In this document: positions 19,060 through 30,515 of the stretch, piece by piece
Layout of the letters: every line of letters starts with the position of its first letter
Position numbering within the stretch: the stretch's first letter is position 1
Assembly (NCBI GenBank): GCA_029782215.1
Contig: JAKOVD010000098.1
Coordinates: forward strand, 62,001 to 126,000
Length of the DNA stretch: 64,000 nucleotides
Source of the DNA: Chloroflexota bacterium
GTDB lineage: Bacteria; Chloroflexota; Anaerolineae; J102
Reading direction: 5' to 3'
Position numbers and translations under genes: made by a program
The notes under the pieces: generated by a model
What the model was told of the DNA's origin: nothing
Databases searched by the model: none
What the model saw: only the letters and a program-made list of their open reading frames with translations

Positions 19060-20418
19060 ATGACAACCCTCCTCATCGAAAACGGCGCCATCGTCACCGT
19101 CGATGACGCCCAGCACGTCTACCCACAGGGCTATGTCCTTGTCGAGGATGACCGCATCGCCGCCGTGGGCGCCGGCGAAGCCCCGGCGAGTTTGCGCCGC
19201 ACCGCAGAGACGACGATCGACGCCGCGCTGATGGCGGTCATGCCCGGCATGATCAATGGCCACTCGCACCTGTTCCAGACGTTCATCCGCGGGCTGGCTG
19301 ACGACAAACCCTTGCTGGAGTGGCTCAAGGCGGCCATCTGGCCCGTGGCGCAGGCCCTGACCGAAGAAGATGCCTATGTGGCGGCGATGGTTGGGCTGGT
19401 GGAGAACCTGCGCGGGGGCGCCACCTCTGTTATTGACCACCAGTACATCCACACCGAGCCGGGCAATGACGACGGCGTCTGCCGGGCGGCGGAAGAGTCC
19501 GGCATTCGCTTCCTGCTGGCGCGGGGCTGGGCCGACATGGACTACCATCCGGCCTTCATGGAGACGCCAGACCGGATTGTGGCCGAGACCACGCGGCTGC
19601 GCGAGACCTGGCAGGGACGCGCCAACGGCCGCATCCGGGTCGAGTTCGGGCCCCTGATTCCCTGGGGCTGCACGGATGATACGATGCGCCAGACCCACAC
19701 CCTTTCCCAGCATTGGGGCGCCGGCACGCATATTCATGTGGCCGAGACGAGGGTCGAGGTGGATATGAACCTGGCCAAGCGCGGCAACCGCCACATCGAA
19801 TGGCTGGCGGACATCGGCGCCCTGGGGCCTGACTTCCAGCTTGTGCACAGCGTGTGGCTGAGCGACCATGAGATCGACCTGATCGCCCAGCATGGGGCAA
19901 CGGTCGTGCACTGCCCGGTCTCCAACATGTACCTGGCGAGCGGCGTGGCACGCGTCCCCGAGATGCGCGAGCACGGGATCACGGTTGCCCTCGGCAGCGA
20001 CGGACCGGGCAGCAACAACTGCCAGGACATGCTGGAGGTGCTCAAGGCGACGGCGCTGCTGCACAAGGTGAGCACGCTGAACGCCATGGTGCTGCTGCCG
20101 GAGGATGTGCTGTGGATGGCCTGCCGGGGCGGGGCGGTGGCCTTTGGCCAGCCTGACCTGGTGGGTTCGCTGGAGGTGGGGAAGAAGGCCGACCTCGTCC
20201 TCATCGACCTGGACACACCGCTGGCGATGCCGGTGCACCGGGCGCCTTCGGCGATCGTGTACAACTGCTCGGCGCGCGATGTGGACACCGTGATCGTGGA
20301 TGGCCGTGTGCTGCTGCGGCGCAAAGAGGTCCTTTTCCTGGATGAGAAGGCGCTGCTCGCCCGCGCCAGGCAGGTCTGCGCCAGCCTCTTCCAGCGCGCA
20401 GGCGTCGTGGTGAACTGA
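19060..20418 (+). CDS. ATZ/TRZ/SsnA-type amidohydrolase (deaminase-like), complete active site
   Basis: A zinc-dependent aminohydrolase of 452 residues, related to SsnA, TrzN and 8-oxoguanine deaminase. Such enzymes hydrolyse amino groups off purines, triazines or pterins. The active site looks complete: H68 and H70 (NGHSHLFQ), H226 and E229 (HIHVAET), H263 (LVHSVWLS) and D314 (LGSDGPGSNN). It lacks a signal peptide, so it is cytoplasmic. AGGA precedes the ATG. Its neighbours (importer, cyclodeaminase, XdhD-type hydroxylase) suggest a nitrogen heterocycle substrate. A paralogue at 31546-32871 has Gln where H263 stands. The exact substrate cannot be read from the sequence. Confidence 0.88.
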   Translation: MTTLLIENGAIVTVDDAQHVYPQGYVLVEDDRIAAVGAGEAPASLRRTAETTIDAALMAVMPGMINGHSHLFQTFIRGLADDKPLLEWLKAAIWPVAQALTEEDAYVAAMVGLVENLRGGATSVIDHQYIHTEPGNDDGVCRAAEESGIRFLLARGWADMDYHPAFMETPDRIVAETTRLRETWQGRANGRIRVEFGPLIPWGCTDDTMRQTHTLSQHWGAGTHIHVAETRVEVDMNLAKRGNRHIEWLADIGALGPDFQLVHSVWLSDHEIDLIAQHGATVVHCPVSNMYLASGVARVPEMREHGITVALGSDGPGSNNCQDMLEVLKATALLHKVSTLNAMVLLPEDVLWMACRGGAVAFGQPDLVGSLEVGKKADLVLIDLDTPLAMPVHRAPSAIVYNCSARDVDTVIVDGRVLLRRKEVLFLDEKALLARARQVCASLFQRAGVVVN

Positions 20419-20464
20419 GCCACGTTGCGACGACTACCTTTCGCTCGAACCAAGGAATAGAGGC

Positions 20465-21217
20465 ATGGATCCCAAGGGCAAGACCGCACTCGTGACCGGA
20501 GGGGCGGTGCGTGTGGGGCGGGCCATTACATTGGCATTGGCCGGCGCCGGCGCCAACGTCGTCATCAACTACCAGTCGTCGGCGCAGGCGGCCGAAGCGA
20601 CAGCAGAGGAAGCCAGGACGCTGGGTGTGGGGGCGCTGGCCGTGCGCGCCGATATCAGCGATGCGGGCCAGGTTGCAGCCATGGCCGCCGCGGCCAGGGA
20701 GCGTTTTGGCGGCGTCGACATCCTGGTGAACAGCGCCTCGCTCTTCATGGAGACGCCCTTCCCGACTGACGACCTGTCGGCCTGGCGCCTGGTGACAGGC
20801 ATCGGCATTGACGGCCCGTTCTTCTGCGCCAACGCCGTGGCCCCGCAGATGCTGGCCGCCGGGGCGGGCGCCATCGTCAACATCGCCGACCTGTCGGGTT
20901 GGGAGCCCTGGCCGCGCATGGCGGCGCACAGCGTGAGCAAGGCGGCGATCCTGGCCTTGACACGGCAGTTGGCGCTGGAGCTGGCGCCGGCGGTGCGGGT
21001 CAATGCCGTCGCACCCGGCCCGGTGCTGCCGCCGCCCGACTACACCCCGGAGCACATCGACCGCACTGCCGCCAAGACCTTGCTTGAACGCTGGGGCAGC
21101 CCCGAGGATGTGGTGGGGGCGGTGATGTACTTCGTGCGCGCTGACTACGTCACCGCAGAAGTGATCGCCGTCGACGGCGGCGAGCGCTTCGGGCACAGGA
21201 AGCACGAGATAGGGTAG
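20465..21217 (+). CDS. Pteridine-reductase-like SDR with His in place of the catalytic Tyr
   Basis: A short-chain dehydrogenase of 250 residues. The cofactor motif TGGAVRVGRAI, with Arg in the glycine loop, and the block NSAS resemble PTR1/FolM pteridine reductases, which use NADPH. D142 (NIADLS) sits 13 residues before the YxxxK position, as the Asp of PTR1 does, instead of the usual Ser. At that position the sequence reads HSVSK, so the catalytic Tyr is His155 while Lys159 is kept. GAGG before the ATG supports the start. A related SDR at 30516 has lost this segment altogether. A pterin- or quinonoid-type reduction in the island is possible but not shown. Confidence 0.85.
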   Translation: MDPKGKTALVTGGAVRVGRAITLALAGAGANVVINYQSSAQAAEATAEEARTLGVGALAVRADISDAGQVAAMAAAARERFGGVDILVNSASLFMETPFPTDDLSAWRLVTGIGIDGPFFCANAVAPQMLAAGAGAIVNIADLSGWEPWPRMAAHSVSKAAILALTRQLALELAPAVRVNAVAPGPVLPPPDYTPEHIDRTAAKTLLERWGSPEDVVGAVMYFVRADYVTAEVIAVDGGERFGHRKHEIG

Positions 21218-21241
21218 ACACTCTTGGCGAGGGATACGACA

Positions 21242-22060
21242 GTGCCGGCGCGCGGAGAAGTCCTGGTCGCCATCTTGAACAATCGTCTCGACTTCAATAT
21301 TGCGCGCGACCATCTCTGGTATCGGATTCCGGTCTCAAGTGCAGGGAAGTGGCTGCGAGAATGCTGGCCGCCTCAGTGGCTTGCTTTCTACCAGACGAAG
21401 GTCTTCGGGGGTGAGGCATACGCCGTCAACTACTATGGGAGGGTGATTGCGATTCGAGAGGTGCAACGATGGGAGCTATTCCCCGACCAGCCGCGTGATG
21501 AGAGGAGCTTGCGGCTCTACTACCAGCTCTTGTTCGATCGTCTGCGGGTGTTGCCTCGCCCAATCAGAAGCCGCCGCCGGCGAAGGATCATCTTCATACC
21601 GACCACGCTCCGGAAGTTCGCGCAGGCGGAGGAGATCAACGATCTGTACGACGACAGCCCGTTGGAGGACCTGCTGTGGACCGAACTCAAACGCGTGAGT
21701 CTGCCGGCCGAGCGTCAGGAGTTCATTGAGCTGGGCACGCAGGACTACAGCCTTGATTTTGCCGTTTACTGCCAACTCGGGAGGTTGGCCATCGAGACCG
21801 ATGGCGACACCTGGCACTCCAACCCAGAGAAGGCCGTCGAGGACAACCGGCGTGACAACGCTCTGGAAGGCGCGGGCTGGAGTCTGCTGCGCTTCAACAC
21901 CCCGCAGTTGCGCGAACAGATGCAGGACTACTGCCTGCCCACCATCGTCAACAAAGTCAACGATCTGGGAGGCGTTGACGAAGGAGGTGTTATTCCGCGC
22001 CGGATCGATCTGCATCCTTTGGACGGCCTGCACCAGCTTGGACTGTTCGACGGTCTCTAA
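21242..22060 (+). CDS. DUF559-like PD-(D/E)XK nuclease domain protein
   Basis: A protein of about 272 residues. Its C-terminal part carries the DUF559/Vsr-like nuclease core: SLDFAVYCQLGRLAIETDG, then DTWH, EDNRRDNALEGAGW and LLRFN. This gives the D-(x)n-ExD pattern of PD-(D/E)XK enzymes. The N-terminal 150 residues have no motif that I recognise but include an arginine-rich stretch (SRRRRR). The GTG at 21242 has GAGGG upstream; a TTG at 21224 is an alternative. Codon use is less GC-biased than in the flanking catabolic genes. Together with the toxin-antitoxin pair that follows, it looks like a small insertion into the island. Its target is unknown. Confidence 0.75.
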   Translation: MPARGEVLVAILNNRLDFNIARDHLWYRIPVSSAGKWLRECWPPQWLAFYQTKVFGGEAYAVNYYGRVIAIREVQRWELFPDQPRDERSLRLYYQLLFDRLRVLPRPIRSRRRRRIIFIPTTLRKFAQAEEINDLYDDSPLEDLLWTELKRVSLPAERQEFIELGTQDYSLDFAVYCQLGRLAIETDGDTWHSNPEKAVEDNRRDNALEGAGWSLLRFNTPQLREQMQDYCLPTIVNKVNDLGGVDEGGVIPRRIDLHPLDGLHQLGLFDGL

Positions 22061-22073
22061 AGTCACCATGCGG

Positions 22074-22082
22074 TGCTATAAT
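22074..22082 (+). promoter_or_regulatory. Extended -10 promoter of the toxin-antitoxin pair
   Basis: TGCTATAAT, an extended -10 with a perfect TATAAT hexamer (22077-22082), lies 50 bases before the DUF433 gene. The antitoxin probably represses it, as in other toxin-antitoxin operons; no operator was identified. Confidence 0.5.
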
Positions 22083-22132
22083 TGTGACGATGAAGCCATT
22101 TCGGCACGACCCATTGCTCCACTGGAACTCCC

Positions 22133-22363
22133 ATGCTCGACCGAATCGTCGTCAATCAGAATATTCATTTCGGCAAGCCTTGCGTGGCAGGTACGCGCAT
22201 TACCGTCTTGAACGTGCTTGAATTGGTGGCAGACGGGGTGTCTTTTGCTGAGATCATCCAGGACTTCTACCCTGATCTTTCGTTCGAGGATATTCGCGCG
22301 TGCTTGCAGTACGCCACCGCATTGGTCGCTGCTGAGGACATCCGCCTGGCGCCTGCGGCATGA
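22133..22363 (+). CDS. DUF433 antitoxin (VapB45-like)
   Basis: A 76-residue protein of the DUF433 family, a small winged-helix-like antitoxin. Typical blocks are INxxIxFGKPCVAGTRI (here NIHFGKPCVAGTRITV) and VLELVADGVSFAEIIQDFYPDLSFEDIRACLQYA read as two segments. It should bind and neutralise the toxin encoded next and repress its own promoter. The stop codon overlaps the toxin start as ATGA, so translation is coupled. No strong ribosome binding site is visible before the ATG. Confidence 0.9.
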   Translation: MLDRIVVNQNIHFGKPCVAGTRITVLNVLELVADGVSFAEIIQDFYPDLSFEDIRACLQYATALVAAEDIRLAPAA

Positions 22364-22719
22364 GGCTTCTTCCGGATCACGACGTTTACCTTGGCACCGC
22401 CCTGTACCTACGCAGGCTGGGTCATGATGTTGTGAGGGCCTCCGAAATCGGGTTATCGAGGGCGTCTGACGCTGAAATGCTTAGGGCGGCACGTGAACAG
22501 AGCCGGCTTTTTGTAACGCGCGATCGTGACTTCGGCAATCTCGTTTTTGTAAGAGCCGCCGGCACTGGAGTCATCTATCTGCGGATGATGCCAGCGGACC
22601 AGGAGATGGTCCATGCCGAACTTGAGAGAGTGCCCACGAGCTACTTGCAGGACGAACTCGGTCAGGCGTTTGTCGTCGTTGAGCCTGATCGCCATCGGTT
22701 CCGGCGACTCACTGGATAA
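22360..22719 (+). CDS. DUF5615 PIN-like toxin (VapC45-like)
   Basis: A 119-residue PIN-like protein of the DUF5615/Mut7-C type, the usual partner of DUF433. The family begins with a DEN/DxN acidic motif; here it reads LLPDHDVYLG. Later acidic positions are in ASDAEMLRAA and TRDRDFGNLVF, and together these form the metal site of a ribonuclease-like fold. It starts within the antitoxin stop codon (ATGA) and its own TAA overlaps the first possible ATG of the next dehydrogenase gene. The pair is therefore tightly packed between catabolic genes. RNA cleavage is inferred from the family. Confidence 0.87.
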   Translation: MRLLPDHDVYLGTALYLRRLGHDVVRASEIGLSRASDAEMLRAAREQSRLFVTRDRDFGNLVFVRAAGTGVIYLRMMPADQEMVHAELERVPTSYLQDELGQAFVVVEPDRHRFRRLTG

Positions 22720-23723
22720 TGACTTGGACTATGCCCACCATTGCCATTGCCATTGGAAAGCGGTACTACCCTCGCATGATGAGCCCGGCGGCCTGGTCGG
22801 CGCTAGCTGCGTTTGCTGAGGTCATTCACCATCCCGGCGAAGAGCCGGCGACGAAGGCCGACCTCCTGGCCCTGCTGCCGGAGGCTGACGCCGTGATCAC
22901 AGGCTGGGACGTGGCGCCGCTGGACGCCGACGTCCTGGCGGCTGCGCCGCGGCTGCGCGCTATGGCCCACACGGGCGGGAGCATCAAGCGCTTCGTCTCG
23001 GACGCGGTCTGGCAGCGCGGCATCCACGTTACCAGCGCCGCCCCGGCCCTGGCGCGGGATGTGGCGGAGACCACGCTGGGACTGATGCTGGTGGGGATGA
23101 AGCGCATCTGGCCGCTGGCGCAGCACGTGCGCGCGGGCGGCTGGCGCGAGACGGCTTGGTGGCCGGCGCGGGAACTCTACCGCAAGCAGGTGGGCATCAT
23201 CAGCGCCAGCAACGTGGGACGCCACGTGATCGATCTGCTGAAGCCCTTTGGCGTCCATATCCTCGTCTACGATCCCTTCCTGACCGGGGAGCAGGCGGCG
23301 GCGCTCGGGGCCGAAAAGGTCGAGCTTGACGACTTGCTGCAGCGGGCAGACGTGGTTTCGCTCCATGCGCCGGCCAAACCCGACACCTACCATCTGCTGG
23401 ACGCCCGGCGGCTGGCCCTGATGAAGGACAGCGCCCTGCTCGTCAACACGGCCCGCGGTAGCCTGATCGACGAGGCCGCCCTGATAGCCGAACTGAGTAA
23501 GGGGCGCTTCTTCGCCTTTCTCGACGTCAGCGATCCTGAGCCGCCTGCCGCCGACAGCCCTCTGCGCCGCCTGGACAACGTGGTCCTCACGCCGCACCTT
23601 GCCGGCTGCATCGAGGATTGCACGCGGCTGGGTGAGCTGGCCGTGGAGGAGCTGCGTCGCTACTTTGCCGGCGAGCCGCCGATCAACCAGGTGACACCCG
23701 ATATGTTTGCGCGTATCGGATAA
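22719..23723 (+). CDS. D-2-hydroxyacid dehydrogenase (complete active site)
   Basis: A 334-residue NAD-dependent D-2-hydroxyacid dehydrogenase. The catalytic residues are all present: Arg in LVNTARGSLIDE, Glu in DVSDPEPPA and His in LTPHLAGC. The Rossmann region reads QVGIISASNVGRHVIDLL, with Ser and Asn in the glycine loop (GxSxxG-like) instead of GxGxxG. This is seen in some members and may change cofactor preference. The ATG at 22719 overlaps the toxin stop; ATG 22731 is an equally possible start. Neither has a ribosome binding site, so expression may depend on coupling to the toxin gene. It is a distant paralogue of the protein at 17971. Confidence 0.88.
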   Translation: MTWTMPTIAIAIGKRYYPRMMSPAAWSALAAFAEVIHHPGEEPATKADLLALLPEADAVITGWDVAPLDADVLAAAPRLRAMAHTGGSIKRFVSDAVWQRGIHVTSAAPALARDVAETTLGLMLVGMKRIWPLAQHVRAGGWRETAWWPARELYRKQVGIISASNVGRHVIDLLKPFGVHILVYDPFLTGEQAAALGAEKVELDDLLQRADVVSLHAPAKPDTYHLLDARRLALMKDSALLVNTARGSLIDEAALIAELSKGRFFAFLDVSDPEPPAADSPLRRLDNVVLTPHLAGCIEDCTRLGELAVEELRRYFAGEPPINQVTPDMFARIG

Positions 23724-23806
23724 AGCGGAAATATCGGTCATTGCCAAGAAAATGACCGCCAAAACCACTTTGTTGTGCATAAGCCAAAAAGGGAAGTTAA
23801 ATCGCC

Positions 23807-24595
23807 ATGAGCAACATTCGCCGTCTCAATCGTATCTTTCGTCCTGATGGTCGATCACTTATCTTTGCCTACGACCACGCTTTGATCCTCGGTCCTGCGG
23901 AGGGAATGGAGCGGCCAGTGGAAATGCTGGCGCAGGTGGCTGCCGGCGGCGCCGACGCCATCCTCACCAGCTACGGCATCGCCACCCGCTTCGCGCGTGA
24001 GATCGCATCGCTGGGCCTGATCCTGCGGGTCGACGGCGGCGGCACGGACCTGGGCGACCGGGGTCCGCATGCGCCGATCTTCTCGGTTGAGGACGCCCTG
24101 CGGCTGGGCGCCGACGCCGTGGCGGTGTGCGCCTATCCCGGCGCGCCGCAGGAAGAGAAGACGCTGACAGCCCTTGCCCACCTGGTGAGCAGCGCCCACG
24201 CCTGGAACATGCCCGTGATGGCCGAGATGGTGCCGGGCCATTTCGCCGGGGGGCCGGAGTGGCGCACGACGGAAGCGATGGCCCTCAGCGCCCGCGTGGC
24301 CGCCGAGCTGGGCGCCGATTGGGTCAAAATTCCCTACGTGGAGGACTACGGCCGCGTGGCGGAGACCTGCTACGTGCCAACGGTCATCCTGGGCGGCGCC
24401 AAGCACGGCAACGACTACGGCATGCTGGAGACGATCAGGATGGCGCTGGACGCCGGGGCCGTGGGTGTGGCCATCGGCCGCAACATCTTCCAGGCCGCCC
24501 ATCCGGCGACGATGACTTCGGCCATCGCCAGCCTGGTCCACGACGACGCCAGCGTGGAAGAGGCGTTCGCCATCCTCCACGCCCGGTCTCTTTAG
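23807..24595 (+). CDS. DhnA/DeoC-type class I aldolase, copy 1
   Basis: A 262-residue TIM-barrel aldolase of the DhnA/LsrF/FbaB group. The Schiff-base Lys is in [11 protein letters not shown], the acidic residue near the N-terminus is in [11 protein letters not shown], and the phosphate-binding loop near the end is [11 protein letters not shown]. Substrates in this family are phosphorylated sugars or AI-2-type compounds. GGGAAG lies 10-15 bases before the ATG. A clear paralogue is at 44897, next to a sugar-type kinase. Aldolase and FAD/molybdenum hydroxylase genes are separated here by 131 bases. The substrate is unknown. Confidence 0.87.
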   Translation: MSNIRRLNRIFRPDGRSLIFAYDHALILGPAEGMERPVEMLAQVAAGGADAILTSYGIATRFAREIASLGLILRVDGGGTDLGDRGPHAPIFSVEDALRLGADAVAVCAYPGAPQEEKTLTALAHLVSSAHAWNMPVMAEMVPGHFAGGPEWRTTEAMALSARVAAELGADWVKIPYVEDYGRVAETCYVPTVILGGAKHGNDYGMLETIRMALDAGAVGVAIGRNIFQAAHPATMTSAIASLVHDDASVEEAFAILHARSL

Positions 24596-24726
24596 CAGGG
24601 ATGCTCTGTCTGGCAGGATACACCGGGCGCCCTTGTACTTCCCGCGCTACTGGCAGCCGGGTCTACTAGTCAACCAGCCCGCCCTGCGCTAAACTAGGTA
24701 CACTCATCCGAACAAAGGAGTTCACG

Positions 24727-25467
24727 ATGGCCGTTATCAAAGCCTATCACCGGCCCACCAGCGCTGACGCCGCCCTGATGCTGCTCAGCCGCCGTGGGGT
24801 CACCAGCGTGCTTGTCGCCGGGGGCACCGCAATCAATGCCCGGCGTGACCTTGAATTCGACGAGATTGTCGATCTGCAGGCTGCAGGCCTTGACGAGCTG
24901 CACCGTGCCGGCGACCGTCTGACCTTGGGTGCCATGGTGCGTATGCAGACCGTGGTGGACAGCCCCGAAGCCCCGGATCTGCTGCGCGACGCTGCCCACC
25001 GCGAAGGCCCCAATACCTTCCGTCACGTAGGGACGATCGGCGGCGCTGTCGCCGTCGCCGATTGGGAGAGTGATCTCCTGGCAGCCCTGCTCGTGCTCGA
25101 CACCGATGTCAATGTCCAGGCTCCCGAGGGACACCGGATGTACGGACTGGCCGAGTTCCTGGAGGATCCGGCGAAGGCGCTTGACGGTGGCCTGATCACC
25201 AGCATCAGTCTGGCCGTCACGGGCGCCACCGCCAGTGACCGGGTAGGGCGTACGCCTGCAGACAAGCCGATCGTGGCCGCCAGCGGGCGTCGCGACCTGC
25301 TGGGACGCCTGCACCTGGCCCTGAGCGGAGTGGCGGCGACGCCGATCCTGGTGGACCCGGACAAGGTTGGCGACCTGACCCCCCCGGATGATTTTCGCGG
25401 CAGCAGCGTTTACCGCCGGGAAATGGCGGTGCTGTTGAGCAAACGCGTTTTGGCCGCTTTGGCCTGA
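24727..25467 (+). CDS. ygfM: FAD-binding subunit of a molybdenum hydroxylase (YgfM-like)
   Basis: The FAD-binding subunit (246 residues) of the xanthine dehydrogenase family. The FAD pyrophosphate loop is in VLVAGGTAINAR (29-40), and the second FAD motif is TIGGAVAVADWESDLLAALLVLD (about 101-123, read here in two parts). It is shorter than typical XdhB/CoxM proteins. Directly downstream (11 bases) lies the XdhD-type catalytic subunit, and the pair mirrors E. coli ygfM-xdhD. Because that partner lacks iron-sulfur cysteines, the path of electrons to this FAD is unclear. AAAGGAG before the ATG supports the start. The symbol is given by similarity in size and context. Confidence 0.8.
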   Translation: MAVIKAYHRPTSADAALMLLSRRGVTSVLVAGGTAINARRDLEFDEIVDLQAAGLDELHRAGDRLTLGAMVRMQTVVDSPEAPDLLRDAAHREGPNTFRHVGTIGGAVAVADWESDLLAALLVLDTDVNVQAPEGHRMYGLAEFLEDPAKALDGGLITSISLAVTGATASDRVGRTPADKPIVAASGRRDLLGRLHLALSGVAATPILVDPDKVGDLTPPDDFRGSSVYRREMAVLLSKRVLAALA

Positions 25468-25478
25468 GGAGCACAGTC

Positions 25479-28460
<2,982 letters not shown>

Positions 28461-28862
28461 CGCGCAGTGCGGGAGAGCGAAGCCGTCGCCCGCTAGGGCC
28501 TGAGCGAGCGAGATCAGCTAGCCGGCCGGCGCAAGAAGTGAGCATAGACTGGCGTCATCAGGGCGATCGTCCCTGGTGACGCCAGTTTGTTTGAGGCTGT
28601 GTTGGGTTTCTCCAGCAGGGCCATGAGCCTGCCCGGCGTGAGGCGGCGAGACTGGCGCATGCCGTGGTGAGAAGGCGGCGCGCTGGCTGACAGGGCGCAA
28701 AGAGACAAAGTTCCTGATTCAATTTTGACAGTCGTTCGCTACGATAAGGGTGGAATTGGGCGTGAACATGCCCACTAGTGCCTCGACGGGGGACTCGCCC
28801 GCTTCCGCTGGGCATCGTTAGCCGGACGCCAGGGCGGCCAAGGCCGCCTTCAAGGAGGGTCT
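28461..28862. other. Intergenic stretch with terminator
   Basis: About 400 bases between the hydroxylase and the sulfatase-like gene. It contains the strong hairpin at 28548-28586 and a TTGACA hexamer near 28726 without a matching -10 at normal spacing. The rest shows no supported gene; two short minus-strand frames have no similarity and are ignored. Confidence 0.6.
28548..28586 (+). terminator. Strong terminator after xdhD
   Basis: Stem of 16 pairs with one G-T: ACTGGCGTCATCAGGG (28548-28563) and CCCTGGTGACGCCAGT (28571-28586). The loop has seven bases and TTGTTTG follows. It lies 90 bases after the hydroxylase stop and ends the first part of the island. Confidence 0.85.
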
Positions 28863-30386
28863 ATGTCTCAGCCTGTTACCAGGCGCCAGTTCTTGAGGGG
28901 GGCAGGCGCGCTAAGCGCCGCTGCCCTGTTCGGGCGCTTCTCCCCTGTACACGCCAGCGGGCCGGGCGTGCAGTCCACCTATTTTCCCCGCCTACTCAAC
29001 GAGCCCGCCAGTGATCACCTTAACCTGATCACGATCGTCACCGACAGCATGCGGTATGACCACATCCACTGCAACGGCAACGAACAGATGCAGACGCCGA
29101 ACATCGACGCCTTTGCCAGCCAGGCAGTCACGTTCACCAAGGCCTACGCGGGAGGGTTCCCAACCCTGCTGAACCGCGCCGAACTGTTCACCGGTCGCTG
29201 GATGTACACGGTCATGCCGTGGGGTGACCTTCCGGCTTCAGAAAGCCACGTCGCCAAGCTGCTCGATGGCGCCGGATACCTGACGGGCATGGTTTTCGAT
29301 AACTGGCAGCTCAAGGACGAAGGACGCACCTTTGATCGCGCTTTCAAGACCTGGGAATGGATCCGCGGCCAAGTCACCGACCGCTACCGCCTGACGCCCT
29401 TACAGCCCGTCCTGCCGGCTGACCCATCCAAGCTCCGGCACGGGGCGAGCGACATCTCGCAGTACTTGCGCAATGTGAGCGAACGTGTGGACGAGAGCGA
29501 CTACTTTGTCGCCAGGACGATGCGCGCCGCCATTGCCTGGCTGGAACGCACGCACAACTTCGGTTCCTTCTACCTTCATATCGACTCCTTTGATCCACAC
29601 GAGCCCTGGGACCCTCCTCAAGCCTATGTCGATCTCTATGACCCCGGCTATATCGGCGAGGAAGTCATCTACCCGAACTATGCGCCGCCCACCTTCCTCA
29701 GCGACAGCGAGCTTCGTCACATGCGGGCGCTCTATGCAGCCGAGGTGACGATGGTCGATCGCTGGCTGGGCGAGCTCTTCGCCGCCCTAGATCGCCTGGG
29801 CCTGGCCGAGAACACGGCCGTCATCCTTCTCTCCGATCATGGCGTTCTGCTGGGTGAGCACAATGCGGTCGGGAAGTCTTGGGACATGGGCGACAGTTCC
29901 CGCGCCTATCCGCTCTGGCAGGAGCTGGCCCACGTCAACTTGATGATCCGGCTGCCCGGCGCGACGCCTCGCCGCACGAACGCGCTGGCGCAGGCTGCCG
30001 ACATCACTCCTACCCTACTCGATCTGGCTGGAGTGGCCCTTCCCGCCAACCTTCATGGAGTCTCACTGGTTCCCTTGCTCAGGACGAAAGCAGGAGAGGA
30101 CGAGCCGGTCTTGCGACCGGCCGCGGTGTCCAGCCGCACCCTTTTTACGGCCCTCGACCAGGAACCGCTGATCACCATCTGCGACGGTGAGTGGTGCTTG
30201 ATCGACGGGGGAGGGCATTCGCCCAGCAGCCTGTATCACCTGCCTGATGACCCGCAGCAGCAGAAGGACGCGCTGGCGCAGGCAGGCGAGATGGGACGCC
30301 GTCTCCATGCACACCTGTTGGCGTTGCTTGAAGGCCTGAACCTGCCGGAGGAGCGCGTCGGTCCCTGGCGGCCGGCGCCGTGCTAG
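28863..30386 (+). CDS. Tat-exported sulfatase-like hydrolase without the formylglycine Cys
   Basis: A 507-residue alkaline phosphatase/sulfatase superfamily protein with a twin-arginine signal (RRQFLRGAG, residues 7-15). It is probably exported folded. Metal-binding blocks include IVTDSMRYDHI near the start, LLSDHGVLLGEHN later and HIDSFDPHEPWD in the middle. The sulfatase nucleophile motif CxPSR is absent; at that place the sequence reads GGFPTLLNRAELFTGR. The Thr may act as nucleophile, as in phosphatase-like relatives, so sulfate ester cleavage should not be assumed. GGAGG before the ATG supports the start. It does not obviously belong to the heterocycle pathway, but could release a phosphate, sulfate or phosphonate group outside the cell. 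Confidence 0.85.
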   Translation: MSQPVTRRQFLRGAGALSAAALFGRFSPVHASGPGVQSTYFPRLLNEPASDHLNLITIVTDSMRYDHIHCNGNEQMQTPNIDAFASQAVTFTKAYAGGFPTLLNRAELFTGRWMYTVMPWGDLPASESHVAKLLDGAGYLTGMVFDNWQLKDEGRTFDRAFKTWEWIRGQVTDRYRLTPLQPVLPADPSKLRHGASDISQYLRNVSERVDESDYFVARTMRAAIAWLERTHNFGSFYLHIDSFDPHEPWDPPQAYVDLYDPGYIGEEVIYPNYAPPTFLSDSELRHMRALYAAEVTMVDRWLGELFAALDRLGLAENTAVILLSDHGVLLGEHNAVGKSWDMGDSSRAYPLWQELAHVNLMIRLPGATPRRTNALAQAADITPTLLDLAGVALPANLHGVSLVPLLRTKAGEDEPVLRPAAVSSRTLFTALDQEPLITICDGEWCLIDGGGHSPSSLYHLPDDPQQQKDALAQAGEMGRRLHAHLLALLEGLNLPEERVGPWRPAPC

Positions 30387-30445
30387 CCACAGGATCCTCT
30401 CATCCTGTGACGTTCAGCAGCATCGGCTTCGCGCACGCGTTCGTC

Positions 30446-30451
30446 TATAAT
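30446..30451 (+). promoter_or_regulatory. -10 element TATAAT before the truncated SDR gene
   Basis: Perfect TATAAT on the plus strand, 64 bases before the SDR start, without a clear -35. It is followed by a GC hairpin at the expected start of transcription. Confidence 0.4.
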
Positions 30452-30459
30452 GCGGCCGG

Positions 30460-30484
30460 CGGGGGCGCCGAAACGACGCCCCCG
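30460..30484 (+). promoter_or_regulatory. GC hairpin at the expected 5' end of the SDR transcript
   Basis: Eight-pair stem: CGGGGGCG (30460-30467) pairs with CGCCCCCG (30477-30484), with a nine-base loop. It begins about nine bases after the TATAAT box, so it would form at the mRNA 5' end. It could stabilise the message or be the end of upstream transcription. Confidence 0.45.
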
Positions 30485-30515
30485 GTCAGCCAGCTCAAGG
30501 AGAAGTCAGCCTGCA

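Noticed and set aside
18067..20238. Minus-strand open frame of 723 codons
   Set aside because: Antisense shadow of the dehydrogenase and amidohydrolase genes, rich in His, Arg and Gly, with no recognisable domain.
21242..22719. Complete mobile element around the nuclease and toxin-antitoxin genes
   Set aside because: No transposase, integrase, terminal inverted repeats or target duplication were seen; only a small insertion is suggested.
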